Made by a program: the position numbers and the translations under genes
The notes under the pieces: generated by a model
What the model was told of the DNA's origin: nothing
The model's input: the letters and a program-made list of their open reading frames with translations, nothing else
Database searches by the model: none
Assembly: GCF_024519465.1 (NCBI RefSeq)
Contig: NZ_JALJRW010000011.1
Location: 83,961 to 147,960, forward strand
Direction: 5' to 3'
Length of the DNA: 64,000 bases
Source of the DNA: Stenotrophomonas sp. Ste86
GTDB taxonomy: Bacteria; Pseudomonadota; Gammaproteobacteria; Xanthomonadales; Xanthomonadaceae
In this document: positions 43,551-54,007 of the stretch, one piece after another
Layout of the letters: each line of letters begins with the position of its first letter
Position numbering within the stretch: the first letter of the stretch is position 1

Positions 43551-44690
43551 ATGAACACCGACACCCACCTCGTCCAGGGCCTCGACAACGATACGGTCGT
43601 TGCCGACTGGCCGGCGATCACCGACAAGGAAATCGCCTGGTTGCAGGACCGGTATCCGCAGCTTGGCAGCCACGGCCGCCTGCTGTGGCATAGCCCACGC
43701 CCGTTGTCGGCGGCGGCCATCGTCGAGAGCGGTGCGGCCGGACCGGTCTTCGTCAAGCGTCACCACGCCAGCGTACGCAGTGCGCAGGTGCTGGGCGAAG
43801 AGCATCGCTTCATCGCCCACCTTGCCGCCGCCGGCATACCGGTCGTGCAGGTACTGCGCGCGGTCGATGGCAGCACCGCGGTCGAACACGATGGCTGGAC
43901 CTACGAACTGCACGCCCTTGCACCCGGCCACGACCTGTATCGCGACGCCCCCTCCTGGACACCACTGACCGACGCCGCGCAGGCGCGCGAAGCCGGCCGC
44001 GTGCTCGCACGGCTGCATCAGGCCTCGGCCGGTTACCAAGGCCCGCAGCGCGGCACGCACCTGCTGGTCGCGCGTGACGACCTGATCCGCAGCGCCGACC
44101 CGGTGGCGATGATCGCGCGCGATCTCCACGTTCGCCCCGGCCTGGCCGCGTATCTGGCGCGACAGACCTGGCAGGACGACCTGCAGCGCGCGGTGCTGCC
44201 CTGGCATGCCGGCTTGGCCGCACGCCTGCAGGATGAGCCGCGGCTGTGGACGCACAACGACTGGCACGTCTCCAACCTGCTGTGGCGCGCGTCGGGCGAG
44301 GGCATGGCGGTGGCCAGCGTGCTCGACTTCGGGCTGGCCTCGCCCACCAGCGCCCTGTTCGACCTGGCCACGGCCATCGAACGCAATGCGGTTGCCTGGC
44401 TGGACGTGGACGCACCGGCCCCCGCCGCACGCGTGCCGATCGCGCTGGCCCTGCTTGAGGGCTATCGGGACGTGCTGCCGCTGTCGGTCGAGCGCGTGCA
44501 CCTGCTCGCCGACCTGCTGCCGATCGTGCACCTGGACTTTGCCCTGTCCGAAGTGGAGTACTTCGAAGGCGTCACCGGCTCTTCAGCCAACGCCGACGTG
44601 GCCTACCACACCTTCCTGCTGGGCCACGCCGACTGGTTCAAGGGCACCGACGGGCAGGCCCTGCTCGCGGCCCTGCACGCCGCCGCCTGA
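43551..44690 (+). CDS. Phosphotransferase (APH/choline-kinase fold), possible thiamine kinase
   Basis: 379 residues. Kinase-like fold with the Brenner-type catalytic loop THNDWHVSNLLW and metal loop VLDFGLASPTSALFDLA, as in aminoglycoside phosphotransferase/choline kinase relatives; VKRHH near residue 72 may hold the ATP-binding Lys. Its stop is about 45 bp upstream of a TPP riboswitch that precedes a thiamine-uptake operon, so thiamine phosphorylation is a reasonable guess, based on context only. It is not itself behind the riboswitch. Confidence 0.82.
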   Translation: MNTDTHLVQGLDNDTVVADWPAITDKEIAWLQDRYPQLGSHGRLLWHSPRPLSAAAIVESGAAGPVFVKRHHASVRSAQVLGEEHRFIAHLAAAGIPVVQVLRAVDGSTAVEHDGWTYELHALAPGHDLYRDAPSWTPLTDAAQAREAGRVLARLHQASAGYQGPQRGTHLLVARDDLIRSADPVAMIARDLHVRPGLAAYLARQTWQDDLQRAVLPWHAGLAARLQDEPRLWTHNDWHVSNLLWRASGEGMAVASVLDFGLASPTSALFDLATAIERNAVAWLDVDAPAPAARVPIALALLEGYRDVLPLSVERVHLLADLLPIVHLDFALSEVEYFEGVTGSSANADVAYHTFLLGHADWFKGTDGQALLAALHAAA

Positions 44691-44734
44691 GCGAGGGCGG
44701 GCAAAACCGTACCGGTTGTGGTGAAATAGTCGCC

Positions 44735-44814
44735 GAAGCGGGGGTGCCTGGCGAAGCCAGGCTGAGAGAGTCCCTTGGAACCTGATCCGGTTGATACCGG
44801 CGTAGGGAGCTTTG
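44735..44814 (+). promoter_or_regulatory. TPP riboswitch (THI element)
   Basis: Conserved aptamer segments in order: GGGGGTGCC, GGCTGAGA (44760-44767), CCCTTGGAACCTGATCCGGTT and GATACCGGCGTAGGGA in segments. P1 pairs GAAGC (44735) with GCTTT (44809). A downstream hairpin (GCGCAACGACC/GGGTCGCTGCGC, about 44823-44849) with no U-tract before the ATG suggests control of translation start. It precedes the TonB-dependent receptor, implying repression by thiamine pyrophosphate. Confidence 0.95.
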
Positions 44815-44878
44815 TGCAGTGGGCGCAACGACCGGACGGGTCGCTGCGCGCGCGCCGTCGCTTCGTCTCTTCTGGCTG

Positions 44879-47062
44879 ATGACGAATCGAATGAACCGCT
44901 GCTACCGCCCTGCCCTGCTGACCGTTGCCCTGTGCGCCGCCCTGCCGCTGCACGCCAGCGACGCCGCACCCGATGCCGCCGACCGTACCCCGACCGAACT
45001 TGCCGCCGTGCGCGTGCAGGCGCGGCAATCGGTGACGCCCGCCATCCAGTCCAACAGCTTCGGCAGCGGCGACTGGAAGAACACGCCGGCGTCGATGAAC
45101 GTGCTCGATCGCACGCTGCTGGACAGCCGCCAGGTGCGCACGCTGTCCGAGCTGGCCAGCAACGATGCCGCGCTGGGCGACAGCTACGCGCCGGTCGGGT
45201 ATTACCAGAACATTGCCATCCGCGGCTTTCCGCTGGACACGGCCACCGGCTACCGCTTCAACGGCCTGTCCATCGCCGGCGAGCAGCGCCTGGCGCTGGA
45301 GAATGTGCAGCAGGTTGAAATCCTCAAGGGCGAAGCCGGCCTGGCCGCGGGCGTGATGGCGCCCGGCGGCATCATCAACTACGTCGGCAAGCGGCCCACC
45401 GAAGTACGCAACGTCACCTTGGGCACCGATTCGGAAGGGGCGCGCTACGCGGCGGTGGATGTCGGCCATTGGCTGACGCCGCGCTTCGGCGTGCGCCTGA
45501 ACGCGGCGTGGGATGACAGCGCGTCGTACATCGACCATGCCGACGGCCGCCGCAACTTCTATGCGCTGGCCACCGACTGGCTGATCAGCGACCGCAGCAG
45601 GCTCGAGGTGGATGCCAGCTACCAGACCAGCGCGCAGCGCTCGGCCTCCGGTTACCAGCTGCTCGACGCAACCACGCTGCCCCGCAGCGTGGACCGCACC
45701 CGCATGCTCGGCTACCAGCCGTGGCAGCAGCCGGTCGGCATCGACAGCACGAACCTTACTGCCCTGCATACCTTCCAGATCAACGCGCAGTGGCAGACAC
45801 GCGTGTCGGCCAGCTACAGCCGTTCGGTGATCGATGACAACGTGGCCTTCGCCTACGGCTGCTATTACGCCGCGCAATGTGCCGACGGCAGTGTGCCGGG
45901 CAACTACTTCGCCCCCAATGGCGACTACGACATCTACGATTACCGCAGCCCTGACGACACCCGTCGCAACCTCGAGGGGCGCGCCGAGCTGCGCGGCAGC
46001 TTCGACACCGGGCGCGTGGGCCACGACCTCACCCTCGGCGTGGATCGTTTCGAACGCACGGTGGACAAGCGCCGCAACGTCAACGAGTACGTCGGCACCG
46101 CCAACATCGATGACACGCGCGTGCCGGTGTTCGCACCGTCGCCGCTGCAGCCCGGCCCGTCGGTCCGCCGCCTGGACAGCGCGCAGACCGCCGTGTTCGT
46201 GCTCGACCGGATGCAGGTGGGCAATGACTGGCAGTGGCTGGCCGGCGGTCGCTTCGTGCGCCTGGACGAGCGCGCCTTCGACAAGCGCGGCAATCCCGAG
46301 CGCCACAGCACGCTGTCGCGTTTCCTGCCGCAGACCGCACTGGTGTGGAAGGCCACCGATGCGGTGAACGTATACGCCAGCTACGTGCGCGGCATTGCGC
46401 TCGGCCAGGAGGCGCCGTTCTGGACCTCCAACGACGGTGCGTACCTGGCGCCGGTGCTGTCGCGCCAGACCGAGGTGGGCGTCAAGTACGCCGCCATCGA
46501 TGCGCTGACCCTGGCCGCGGCGGTGTTCCGTACCTCGCAGCCGTTCCAGTACGCCAGGCCCGACGGCAGCGATGCCGGCTATACCTTCGTCGCCGAGGGC
46601 CAGCAGACCCACACCGGGCTGGAGTTGACGGCCAACGGTCGCGTCGCCGAAGGGCTGGTGCTCACTGCCAGCGTCAGCGCGCTGCAGGCGCGCGCGCGCG
46701 ATACCGGCACCGCGTTCTACGAAGGCCATCCGTTGGTCAACGTGCCCAAGGTGCGCGCCAGCGTGCATGGCGATTACGCGTTGCCTTTCGCCAATGGGCT
46801 GTCGGTCACCGGCGGCTGGCGTTATGCGTCGTCCAACGTGGCCACGGTCGATGGCGATGTGCGCGCACCGGGCTACCACGTGGTCGACTTCGGCCTGCGC
46901 TTCAAACATGACCTGCGCGCGCATCCGGTGACCTGGAACCTGTCGGTGGACAACGTGTTCGACCGCTTCTACTGGCGCGATACGGGCAGCAGTGCCGGTG
47001 ATTACTACCTGTTCGCCGGTGCGCCGCGCCAGGCGCGCCTGTCGGTGACGTTCGGGCTATGA
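44879..47062 (+). CDS. TonB-dependent outer-membrane receptor, probable thiamine uptake
   Basis: 727 residues from ATG 44879 (a second ATG at 44891). Signal peptide, then plug domain (about 45-165: NIAIRGFPLD, GVMAPGGIINYVGKRP) and a 22-strand barrel ending in RLSVTFGL with terminal hydrophobic residue. FhuA-like siderophore receptors look similar, but the TPP riboswitch and coupled PnuT identify it as a thiamine (or precursor) receptor of the Omr1 kind. Confidence 0.92.
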   Translation: MTNRMNRCYRPALLTVALCAALPLHASDAAPDAADRTPTELAAVRVQARQSVTPAIQSNSFGSGDWKNTPASMNVLDRTLLDSRQVRTLSELASNDAALGDSYAPVGYYQNIAIRGFPLDTATGYRFNGLSIAGEQRLALENVQQVEILKGEAGLAAGVMAPGGIINYVGKRPTEVRNVTLGTDSEGARYAAVDVGHWLTPRFGVRLNAAWDDSASYIDHADGRRNFYALATDWLISDRSRLEVDASYQTSAQRSASGYQLLDATTLPRSVDRTRMLGYQPWQQPVGIDSTNLTALHTFQINAQWQTRVSASYSRSVIDDNVAFAYGCYYAAQCADGSVPGNYFAPNGDYDIYDYRSPDDTRRNLEGRAELRGSFDTGRVGHDLTLGVDRFERTVDKRRNVNEYVGTANIDDTRVPVFAPSPLQPGPSVRRLDSAQTAVFVLDRMQVGNDWQWLAGGRFVRLDERAFDKRGNPERHSTLSRFLPQTALVWKATDAVNVYASYVRGIALGQEAPFWTSNDGAYLAPVLSRQTEVGVKYAAIDALTLAAAVFRTSQPFQYARPDGSDAGYTFVAEGQQTHTGLELTANGRVAEGLVLTASVSALQARARDTGTAFYEGHPLVNVPKVRASVHGDYALPFANGLSVTGGWRYASSNVATVDGDVRAPGYHVVDFGLRFKHDLRAHPVTWNLSVDNVFDRFYWRDTGSSAGDYYLFAGAPRQARLSVTFGL

Positions 47063-47640
47063 ACGCGGCGGCGATCCTGGAGTGGTCGGCGGTCGTTGCC
47101 AGCCTGCTCGGCGTGTGGCTGATGGCACGCCGGCGGATGCTGGCATGGCCGGTCGGGCTGGTGGCGGTGGCACTGTATGGCGTGGTCTTCGCCGAGGCGA
47201 AACTCTACTCGGATACGCTGCTGCAGGTCGTGTTCGGTGGCTTCCTGCTGTACGGCTGGCTCAGCTGGCGCCGGCACGCACAGGAGGACGGCGCGATCGT
47301 GATTGCGCCGCTGGCACGCGCGCAGCTGCTGCGCGATCTGGGCATCGGCGTGGTGTTCGGCATCGCGCTCGGTGCGGTGATGCACACCTGGACCGGTGCC
47401 GCGCTGCCCTGGCTGGATGCGATGCTCGCCGCGCTCAGCCTGGTGGCGCAGTGGTGGCAGGCGCGCCGGCATATCGCCACGTGGTGGCTGTGGATTTTCG
47501 TCGACGTCGTCTACGTCGGCATGTACCTGGTCAAATCGCTGGACGTGACCGCCGGGCTTTACCTGGTGTTCGTCGGGTTGGCGGTGATGGGGCTGCGGGC
47601 ATGGACGGCGGCGGGCGACCAGACCCGATCGGCTGCCTGA
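47059..47640 (+). CDS. pnuT: PnuT-like thiamine transporter (PnuC family)
   Basis: 193 residues, mostly membrane helices (six to seven). PnuC-family motifs include LYSDTLLQVVFGGFLLYGWLSW and WWLWIFVDVVYVGMYLVKS. PnuC relatives behind TPP riboswitches are PnuT thiamine channels. Overlaps the receptor stop by ATGA (47059-47062), so both are under the riboswitch. Converges on the MFS gene with a 5-bp gap. Confidence 0.92.
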   Translation: MNAAAILEWSAVVASLLGVWLMARRRMLAWPVGLVAVALYGVVFAEAKLYSDTLLQVVFGGFLLYGWLSWRRHAQEDGAIVIAPLARAQLLRDLGIGVVFGIALGAVMHTWTGAALPWLDAMLAALSLVAQWWQARRHIATWWLWIFVDVVYVGMYLVKSLDVTAGLYLVFVGLAVMGLRAWTAAGDQTRSAA

Positions 47641-47645
47641 TCGGG

Positions 47646-48914
47646 TCAGTGCTGCGCGACGCTGCCTCGTGCAGCGACCGCCGCCAGGCACGCGGCAGCC
47701 ATCGACGCCAGTAGCAGGGCTGCGCTGGCCAGGAAGGTCGGACGGTGGCCGGCCTGGTCGAACAGAAGCCCGCCGACGGTGGCACCGACGGCAATCGCCA
47801 GTTGCACGACCGCCACCATCAGCCCGCCGGCCGCCTCGCCGTCCTCGGGGAGCGTGCGCGCCAGCCAGGTCCACCAGGCCACCGGCGCGGCGGTGCCAAG
47901 CAGGCCCCACAGGGCAAGCAACGCGGCGGTCGGGGCGAGGCCGCGGCCGGGGCCGGCAAGGACCCCGGCGAGCACGGCCATCAACAGTGGCAGCGCGATC
48001 AGGGTCGCCTGCAGGCGACGCCGCGCGAACGGCTCGATCATGAAGGTACCGACCAGGCCGGCCGCCCCCATCAGCAGCAGCAGCAACGACAGCATTCCCA
48101 CCGGCACGCCGGTCTGGGTTTCCAGGTAGGGCCGCAGGTAGGTGAACAGCGAGAACTGGCCCATGAAGAACAGACTGGCCGCGAGCATGCCCCAGGCCAC
48201 CGGCGGGCGCTTGAGCAGCACGAACACATTCCACGACGCGCGATGCCCATCGGCACGCATGGAAGGCAGTGCGAGGAACTTCCACACCAGCGCGATCAGC
48301 GCCACCGGCACCAGCGCCAGGAACGCCCCGCGCCAGCCGACCATCGCCCCGATCCAGCTGCCCATCGGCGCGGCGATCACCGTTGCCAGCGCATTGCCGC
48401 CATTGACGATGGCCAGTGCACGCGGCACCTGGTGGGCCGGCACCAGGCGCATCGCGGTGGCCGCCGACATCGCCCAGAACCCACCGATGGCCACGCCGAC
48501 CAGCGCGCGGCCCAGCATGAATATCGGGTAGCTAGGCGCCAGGGCAGCCAGCGTGGCCGACAGCATCATCGCCAACGTCAGGCCCAGCAGCAGCCATTTG
48601 CGGTCCAGTCGACCGGCCAACGGCGACACCAGCAGGCTGGTGACCAGGGCGAACGCACCGGACACGCCGATGGCCCGACCTGCCTGCCCTTCACTGACAT
48701 GCAGATCGCTTGCGATGGAGGTAAGCAGGCTGACCGGCATGAACTCCGAGGCCACCAGTGCGAAGGCGGCCAGCGACAACGCGAACACCGCCCCCCACTG
48801 CCGCGCGGTCGCCGCCGCGACGACGGGCGCGCGCGCTGCCGCGTGACTGGATGCAGGGCCACTCACTGCAGGTTGGTCCGGAAGAACGCCGTCAAACGAG
48901 CGAACGGGATCCAT
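47646..48914 (-). CDS. MFS efflux transporter
   Basis: 422 residues with twelve helices; MFS motifs SPLAGRLDRKWLLL and GRALVGVAIGGFWAMSAATAMRLVP resemble the NepI/AraJ/YdhP exporter group. The ATG at 48914 would overlap the upstream hydrolase gene by 52 bp; a GTG at 48866 (MSGPASSH) overlaps its stop by GTGA and may be the true start. Likely exports a small molecule; substrate unknown. Confidence 0.88.
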   Translation of the reverse strand: MDPVRSFDGVLPDQPAVSGPASSHAAARAPVVAAATARQWGAVFALSLAAFALVASEFMPVSLLTSIASDLHVSEGQAGRAIGVSGAFALVTSLLVSPLAGRLDRKWLLLGLTLAMMLSATLAALAPSYPIFMLGRALVGVAIGGFWAMSAATAMRLVPAHQVPRALAIVNGGNALATVIAAPMGSWIGAMVGWRGAFLALVPVALIALVWKFLALPSMRADGHRASWNVFVLLKRPPVAWGMLAASLFFMGQFSLFTYLRPYLETQTGVPVGMLSLLLLLMGAAGLVGTFMIEPFARRRLQATLIALPLLMAVLAGVLAGPGRGLAPTAALLALWGLLGTAAPVAWWTWLARTLPEDGEAAGGLMVAVVQLAIAVGATVGGLLFDQAGHRPTFLASAALLLASMAAACLAAVAARGSVAQH

Positions 48915-49891
48915 TCGACCCGATCGTACAGATCGACGTGACCCGCATCGGGAACGATGAGCAACTCCTTGGGCTGGCCGGCAAGTTTGTAGGCCGCTTC
49001 ACTGAACTCGCGCGAATGCGCCTGGCTGCCGGCGATGAACAGCATCGGCCGCGGCGAGATGGTCTCGATGTCGTTGAACGGATAGAAGTTCATGAACTTC
49101 ACGTTGCTGGTCAACGTCGGGTGGGTGGTGAGCTGCGGGGTCGTTCCCGCCGGCGTGAACTCACCGCGAGGGGTGCGATAGAAGTCGAAGAACTCACGCT
49201 CGATGGGCGAGGACGTTGCATCAATGTGGTGGACCGAGCCACTGGTGTAGCGGGTCGGGCCGCCGGCGAACTCCACGTCGCGCTGCTCGGCTGCCGCGGC
49301 GATCACCGCGCGCCGCTGCTGCAGCGTGACCGCGTGGCCCAGGCCATCGCGGTTGGCCGCGCCCATGTCATACATGCTCACCGTCGCCACGGCGCGGATG
49401 CGCGGGTCGATCTTGGCGGCACTGATCACAAAGCTGCCACTGCCACAGATGCCGAGCGCGCCGATCCGGTCCCTGTCGACGAAGGACTGGCTGCGCAGGT
49501 AATCCACTGCCGCGCTGAAGTCTTCGGCGTAGATGTCCGGTGAAACCGCATTGCGCGGCTCACCGCCGCTTTCGCCCCAGAACGACAGGTCGATGGCCAG
49601 GGTGACAAAGCCCTGCTCGGCCAGCTTGGTGGCATACAGCGTCGAGGACTGCTCCTTTACCGCGCCCATCGGGTGACCGACCACGAGCGCAGCATGCGGC
49701 GTGGTGCGGTCCATCCCGCGCGGCAGGAACAGGCTGCCGGTTACGGGCATCCCGTACTGGTTGTTGAACGTGACCTTCTGAACGGCCACGGCCGCGCTGG
49801 TATAGAAGTTGTCGGCACCGTGGGACATGTCGGCTCCAGTGGCAAGCAGCGGGCTGGCCAGCAACGCGGCCAGCAGCAGAATCTTCTTCAT
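48863..49891 (-). CDS. Exported alpha/beta hydrolase (dienelactone-hydrolase/YcjY-like)
   Basis: 342 residues from the ATG at 49891. Signal peptide (MKKILLLAALLASPLLATG) then an alpha/beta hydrolase domain: VVGHPMGAVKEQ (oxyanion), DLSFWGESGGEP, nucleophile elbow LGICGSGSF with Cys where Ser is usual, and late His in PDAGHVDLYD. Probably periplasmic. Operon with the MFS exporter and divergent from a LysR gene, a layout typical of a substrate-induced detoxification unit. Confidence 0.88.
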   Translation of the reverse strand: MKKILLLAALLASPLLATGADMSHGADNFYTSAAVAVQKVTFNNQYGMPVTGSLFLPRGMDRTTPHAALVVGHPMGAVKEQSSTLYATKLAEQGFVTLAIDLSFWGESGGEPRNAVSPDIYAEDFSAAVDYLRSQSFVDRDRIGALGICGSGSFVISAAKIDPRIRAVATVSMYDMGAANRDGLGHAVTLQQRRAVIAAAAEQRDVEFAGGPTRYTSGSVHHIDATSSPIEREFFDFYRTPRGEFTPAGTTPQLTTHPTLTSNVKFMNFYPFNDIETISPRPMLFIAGSQAHSREFSEAAYKLAGQPKELLIVPDAGHVDLYDRVEWIPFARLTAFFRTNLQ

Positions 49892-49950
49892 CGGGGAACT
49901 CCGCGGATCGGCGATCTCGGTGGGGCATTGTCGGGGGCAGGCTTCCTCCC

Positions 49951-49994
49951 GATAAGACGCCCAATCACGGATGGGTCTATTACCCAGGCTTATC
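49951..49994. promoter_or_regulatory. Candidate operator between the hydrolase and LysR genes
   Basis: GATAAG (49951-49956) and CTTATC (49989-49994) form a 6-bp inverted repeat 32 bp apart, in the divergent control region of the LysR gene starting at 50017. Half-sites of this kind are common for LysR tetramers. The spacing is large and the call is tentative. Confidence 0.4.
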
Positions 49995-50016
49995 AATCGC
50001 CGTGGCACACTGCGGC

Positions 50017-50904
50017 ATGGCCAGACGCACCCTCAACGACCTGCTCGCCTTCATCACTGTCGCGCGCGAAGGCAGCTTCACCCGTGCCGCCGGGGTACTG
50101 GGGGTGAGCCAGTCCGCGCTCAGCCAGGCAATCAAGCTGCTCGAAGAGCGCCTGCAGATCCGGCTGCTGACCCGGACCACGCGCAGCGTGTCGGTCACCG
50201 TGGCCGGCGAGCGGCTGCTGGCCGCGATTGGTCATCGCTTCGATGAGATCGAATCGGAGCTGGATGCGTTGACCGAACTGCGCGACAAGCCAGCCGGACG
50301 CGTCCGCCTGACCAGCGGCGACCATCCGCTGCGCACCCTGCTGCTGCCACGGCTGATGCCGCTGATGCACACCTACCCGGACGTGCGCATCGAGTTCGAT
50401 GTCAGTTATGCACTGCGCGATATCGTGGCCGACCGCTTCGATGCCGGCATCCGGCTGGGCGAGAACATCGACAAGGACATGATCGCCGTGCCGATCGGTC
50501 CGGCCATCCGCATGGCGGCGGTGGCCACCCCGGCGTACTTCGAACAGCACGGTGTGCCCAAGGCGCCTTCGGACCTCACCCGACATCGCTGCATCAACAT
50601 GCGCCTACCCACGTTGGGCGGGCTGTACGCGTGGGAGTTCGAGCGGCGTGGCCGTGAGATCAAGGTGCGCGTGGACGGCCAGCTGACCTTCAACTCCTCC
50701 CCGCACATGGTGCTGGCCGCGCTGGACGGGCTGGGCATCGCGTTCCTGCCGGAGGAGGAATTCGCGCCGCACCTGCAGGACGGTCGGCTGCAGCGCGTGC
50801 TTGCCGACTGGTGTCCGCCGTTCCCCGGCTACCACCTCTATTACCCGAGCCGTCGCCAGCACTCCCCTGCATTCGCGCTGGTGGTCGAGGCACTGCGCGG
50901 GTAA
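50017..50904 (+). CDS. LysR-family regulator (PgrR/YafC-like)
   Basis: 295 residues from the ATG at 50017. Helix-turn-helix at 5-62 (DLLAFITVAREGSFTRAAGVLGVSQSALSQAIKLLEE in segments), effector domain afterwards (DAGIRLGENIDKDMIAVPIGP typical of the CrgA/DsdC-like group). Divergent from the hydrolase/MFS operon, which it likely controls. Confidence 0.92.
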   Translation: MARRTLNDLLAFITVAREGSFTRAAGVLGVSQSALSQAIKLLEERLQIRLLTRTTRSVSVTVAGERLLAAIGHRFDEIESELDALTELRDKPAGRVRLTSGDHPLRTLLLPRLMPLMHTYPDVRIEFDVSYALRDIVADRFDAGIRLGENIDKDMIAVPIGPAIRMAAVATPAYFEQHGVPKAPSDLTRHRCINMRLPTLGGLYAWEFERRGREIKVRVDGQLTFNSSPHMVLAALDGLGIAFLPEEEFAPHLQDGRLQRVLADWCPPFPGYHLYYPSRRQHSPAFALVVEALRG

Positions 50905-50941
50905 GCGAGCGGCGCGTCACAGGCCGTGCCTGTCGCTCGCC

Positions 50942-53900
50942 TCACGCCACCGGATGCGCCGGGCGACGATGGAACTTGCGCGACAGCCAGTTGCCCAGGT
51001 CATCCACCACGGTGAAGGCCGCCGGAATCACGATCAGGCTGAGCAGCGTGGAGGTGATCAGGCCACCGATCACCGCAATGGCCATCGGTGCACGGAAGCT
51101 GGAGTCGCCGGCAAACCCCAACGCGATCGGCATCATGCCCGCGCCCATCGCCAGGGTGGTCATGATGATCGGCTGCGCGCGCTTGCGGCAGGCATCGATC
51201 AGCGCATCGTGCTGGCTCATGCCGTGTTCGTCCTCGGCCATCACCGCGTAATCCACCAGCAGGATGGAGTTCTTGGTGGCGATGCCGATCAGCATCAACA
51301 GGCCGATGAGTGCCGGCAGCGAGAGCATGTTCTGGGTGATCAGCAACGCGCCGAATGCACCACCGGCACACAGCGGCACCGCGGCGAGGATGGTGATCGG
51401 CATCAGCGCGTGGTTGAACAGCAGCAACAGCACCATGTAGATGCAGATCAACCCGGCCGCCATCGCCAGCATGAAGCCGATGAACAGCTCGACGAAGACT
51501 TCGGCATCGCCGGTGTTGAGGAAGGTCACGCCCGGCGGCAGCTGCTTGACGCTCGGCAGTGCCTGTACTTCGGTCATCACATCGCCCAGCGGACGGCCGT
51601 TGAGTTCGGCGGTAAGGGTGACGTTGCGCTGGCGCTGGTAGCGCGAGATCTGCGAGGGACCACTGCCCTGCCGGATGTCGGCCACGGCCGCCAGCGGCAC
51701 CGGGCCGTAGCGGCCGGGCACGCGCAACTGGCTGATCAGGCCCGGGTTGGCCAGCGTGGCTTCGGCGAAGCCGACCCGGATCGGCACCTGGCGATCGGGC
51801 AGGTTGAGCTTGGCCAGGCGCTGCTCGTAATCGCCGGCGGTGGCGATGCGCGCCGCCTCGGCGATGTCGGCCGTGGCCACGCCGAGGTCGGCGGCGCGCG
51901 CGGCATTGGGCACGATCTGGATTTCCGGGCGCAGCAGCGACGCCGTCGAGGTGACACTACCCAGGCCCTGGATGCCGCGCAGATCGCGCTCCAGCGCGGT
52001 GGAGGCGTCCTGCAGGCGTTGCGGGTCGTCACCGGAGAGCACCAGCTGCAGCAGGTTGCCCGGCTCGGAACTGACGTAGCTCACGCGCACGCCGGGCAGG
52101 TCGGCCAGACGCTTGCGTGCCTCGCGTTCGAGCACGCGCTGGTCGCGCTCCCGCGTGTCGGTGGTGCCCCAGTCGAGCACCAGCGTGGCCTTGCGCGGCT
52201 CGCCGACGCCGGTCGCGCCGGGGTCGCCCAGGTCGAGCACGCTGCCGACGGCGGTGTAGACCTGCTTGAGTTCGGGAATGTCCTTGAGCAGTGCGCGTGC
52301 GTGCTCGGCCACGGCCACGGTCTCCTGCAGACGCGTGCCCGGCGGCAGCTCGAGGTTGAGGTTGCTGCGTCCCAGGTCGGACTGCGGGATGAAGGTGGCC
52401 GGGATGAACGGCACCAGCGCCAGCGAGGCCACGAACAGACCGGTGGCCACCCACAGCGTGCGGCCACGATGGCGCAGCGCGGCGTCCACCCAGCCCAGGT
52501 ACCAGGTCATCAGCCGGGATTCCGGCTTTTCCTCGCCATGCGGCTTGAGCAGGTAGGCGGCCATCATCGGCGTGAGCAGGCGGGCGACCAGCAGCGAGAA
52601 CAACACTGCGGTGGCCGCGGTCCAGCCGAACTCGCGGAAGAACTTGCCGGCGATGCCGGGCATGAACGCCACCGGCACGAACACCGCCGCCAGCGTCAGC
52701 GAGGTGGCGATCACCGCGTTGCCGATCTCGCCGGCCGCTTCGCGCGCGGCCTCCAACGGCGGCTTGCCCATGCGCAGGTGGCGCACGATGTTTTCAATCT
52801 CCACGATCGCATCGTCCACCAGGATGCCGACCACCACCGACAGCGCCAGCAGCGTGATGATGTTGAGGGTGAAGCCGAAGAAGTACATCACCGCGAAGGT
52901 CGGGATGATCGACAACGGCAGCGCCAACGCCGACACCTAGGTCGCGCGCCAGTCGCGCAGGAACAACCACACCACCAGCAGTGCCAGCAGCGCGCCTTCC
53001 CAGAGCATGGTCATCGACGAATCGTAGGAACGGTGGGTCTCATCGATGGCGGTGGTGACCAGGCGGAAATCGATACCGGGGTGCTCGGCCTTGATCTTGT
53101 CCAGTGCGTCATGCACACCGGCTTCCACCTTGACCTCGCTGGAGCCGCGCGTGCGCGACATCGAAAACGCCACCACGCCCTTGCCGTCCAGCAACGCGGC
53201 CTCGGTCGGGTCGGCGGCGGCATCGGTCACGGTGGCCAGCGTGGACAGCCGTACCGCGCGCCCGTCCGGCAGCGCGATGGAGTAGTCGCGCAGCGCCTGC
53301 GCGTCACCGACGGTGCCCAGCGTGCGGATGGTCTGCTGCGCGCCCTCGACCTCGGTCTTGCCACCGGCACGCTCGACCTGGATGCGCGCCAGCTGCTGGG
53401 ACACATCGCCGGCGGTGATGCCTATGGCGATCAGCGCGTTGGGGTCCAGGTCCACGCGCACCTGGCGCTGCACGCCGCCGACGCGGGTGACCCGCGCAAC
53501 CCCGGGCACGCCGTACATCGCGCGCGAGATGTCGCGGTCGACGAACCAGCTGGCCTCGTCGGTGGTCATGTGCGGAGCGACCAGCGCATAGGTCATCAGC
53601 GAGCCGCCGATGTCGACCTTGGAGATCACCGGTTCCTGGATGTCCTGCGGCAGGTCGGTACGGATGCGGGTGACCGCATCGCGCGTGTCGTCCAGCGCGG
53701 TGGCCAGGTCGGCCTCGAGCTGGAACTCGATGGTGGTGGTGCTGACGCCTTCGGTGACCGAGGACATCACGCGCTTGACGTTGTTGACCGTCGCCACCGA
53801 GTCCTCGACCTTGCGGGTGACCTCGGCCTCCAGCTGGCTCGGCGATGCCCCCGGCTGGGTGACGGTCACGGTGGTCATCGGGAAGGCGATGTCGGGGAAG

Positions 53901-54007
53901 CGCGCTACCGGCAGCTGATGGAAACCCCACAGGCCGGCCACGCACAGCACGAAGAAGATCAGCAGCGCAGGGAGCGGGCGTTTGATCGCCCAGGCAGAGA
54001 TGTTCAT
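50942..54007 (-). pseudogene. RND efflux permease (AcrB/HAE1 type) interrupted by an in-frame amber codon
   Basis: About 1021 codons in one frame. The first 356 codons (MNISAWAIKRPLPALLI ... LFLRDWRAT) end in TAG at 52937-52939, and the same frame resumes at once as VSALALPLSIIPTFAVMYFFGFTLN and runs to the normal end. In intact relatives the sequence is LRxWRATLxxALALPLS, so the TAG replaces a Leu codon (TTG to TAG, one base). The codon after TAG is GTG, so a 664-residue downstream piece could restart. Membrane motifs and both duplicated halves are otherwise intact. Follows its fusion protein with ATGA overlap. Amber mutation or sequencing error. Confidence 0.88.
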
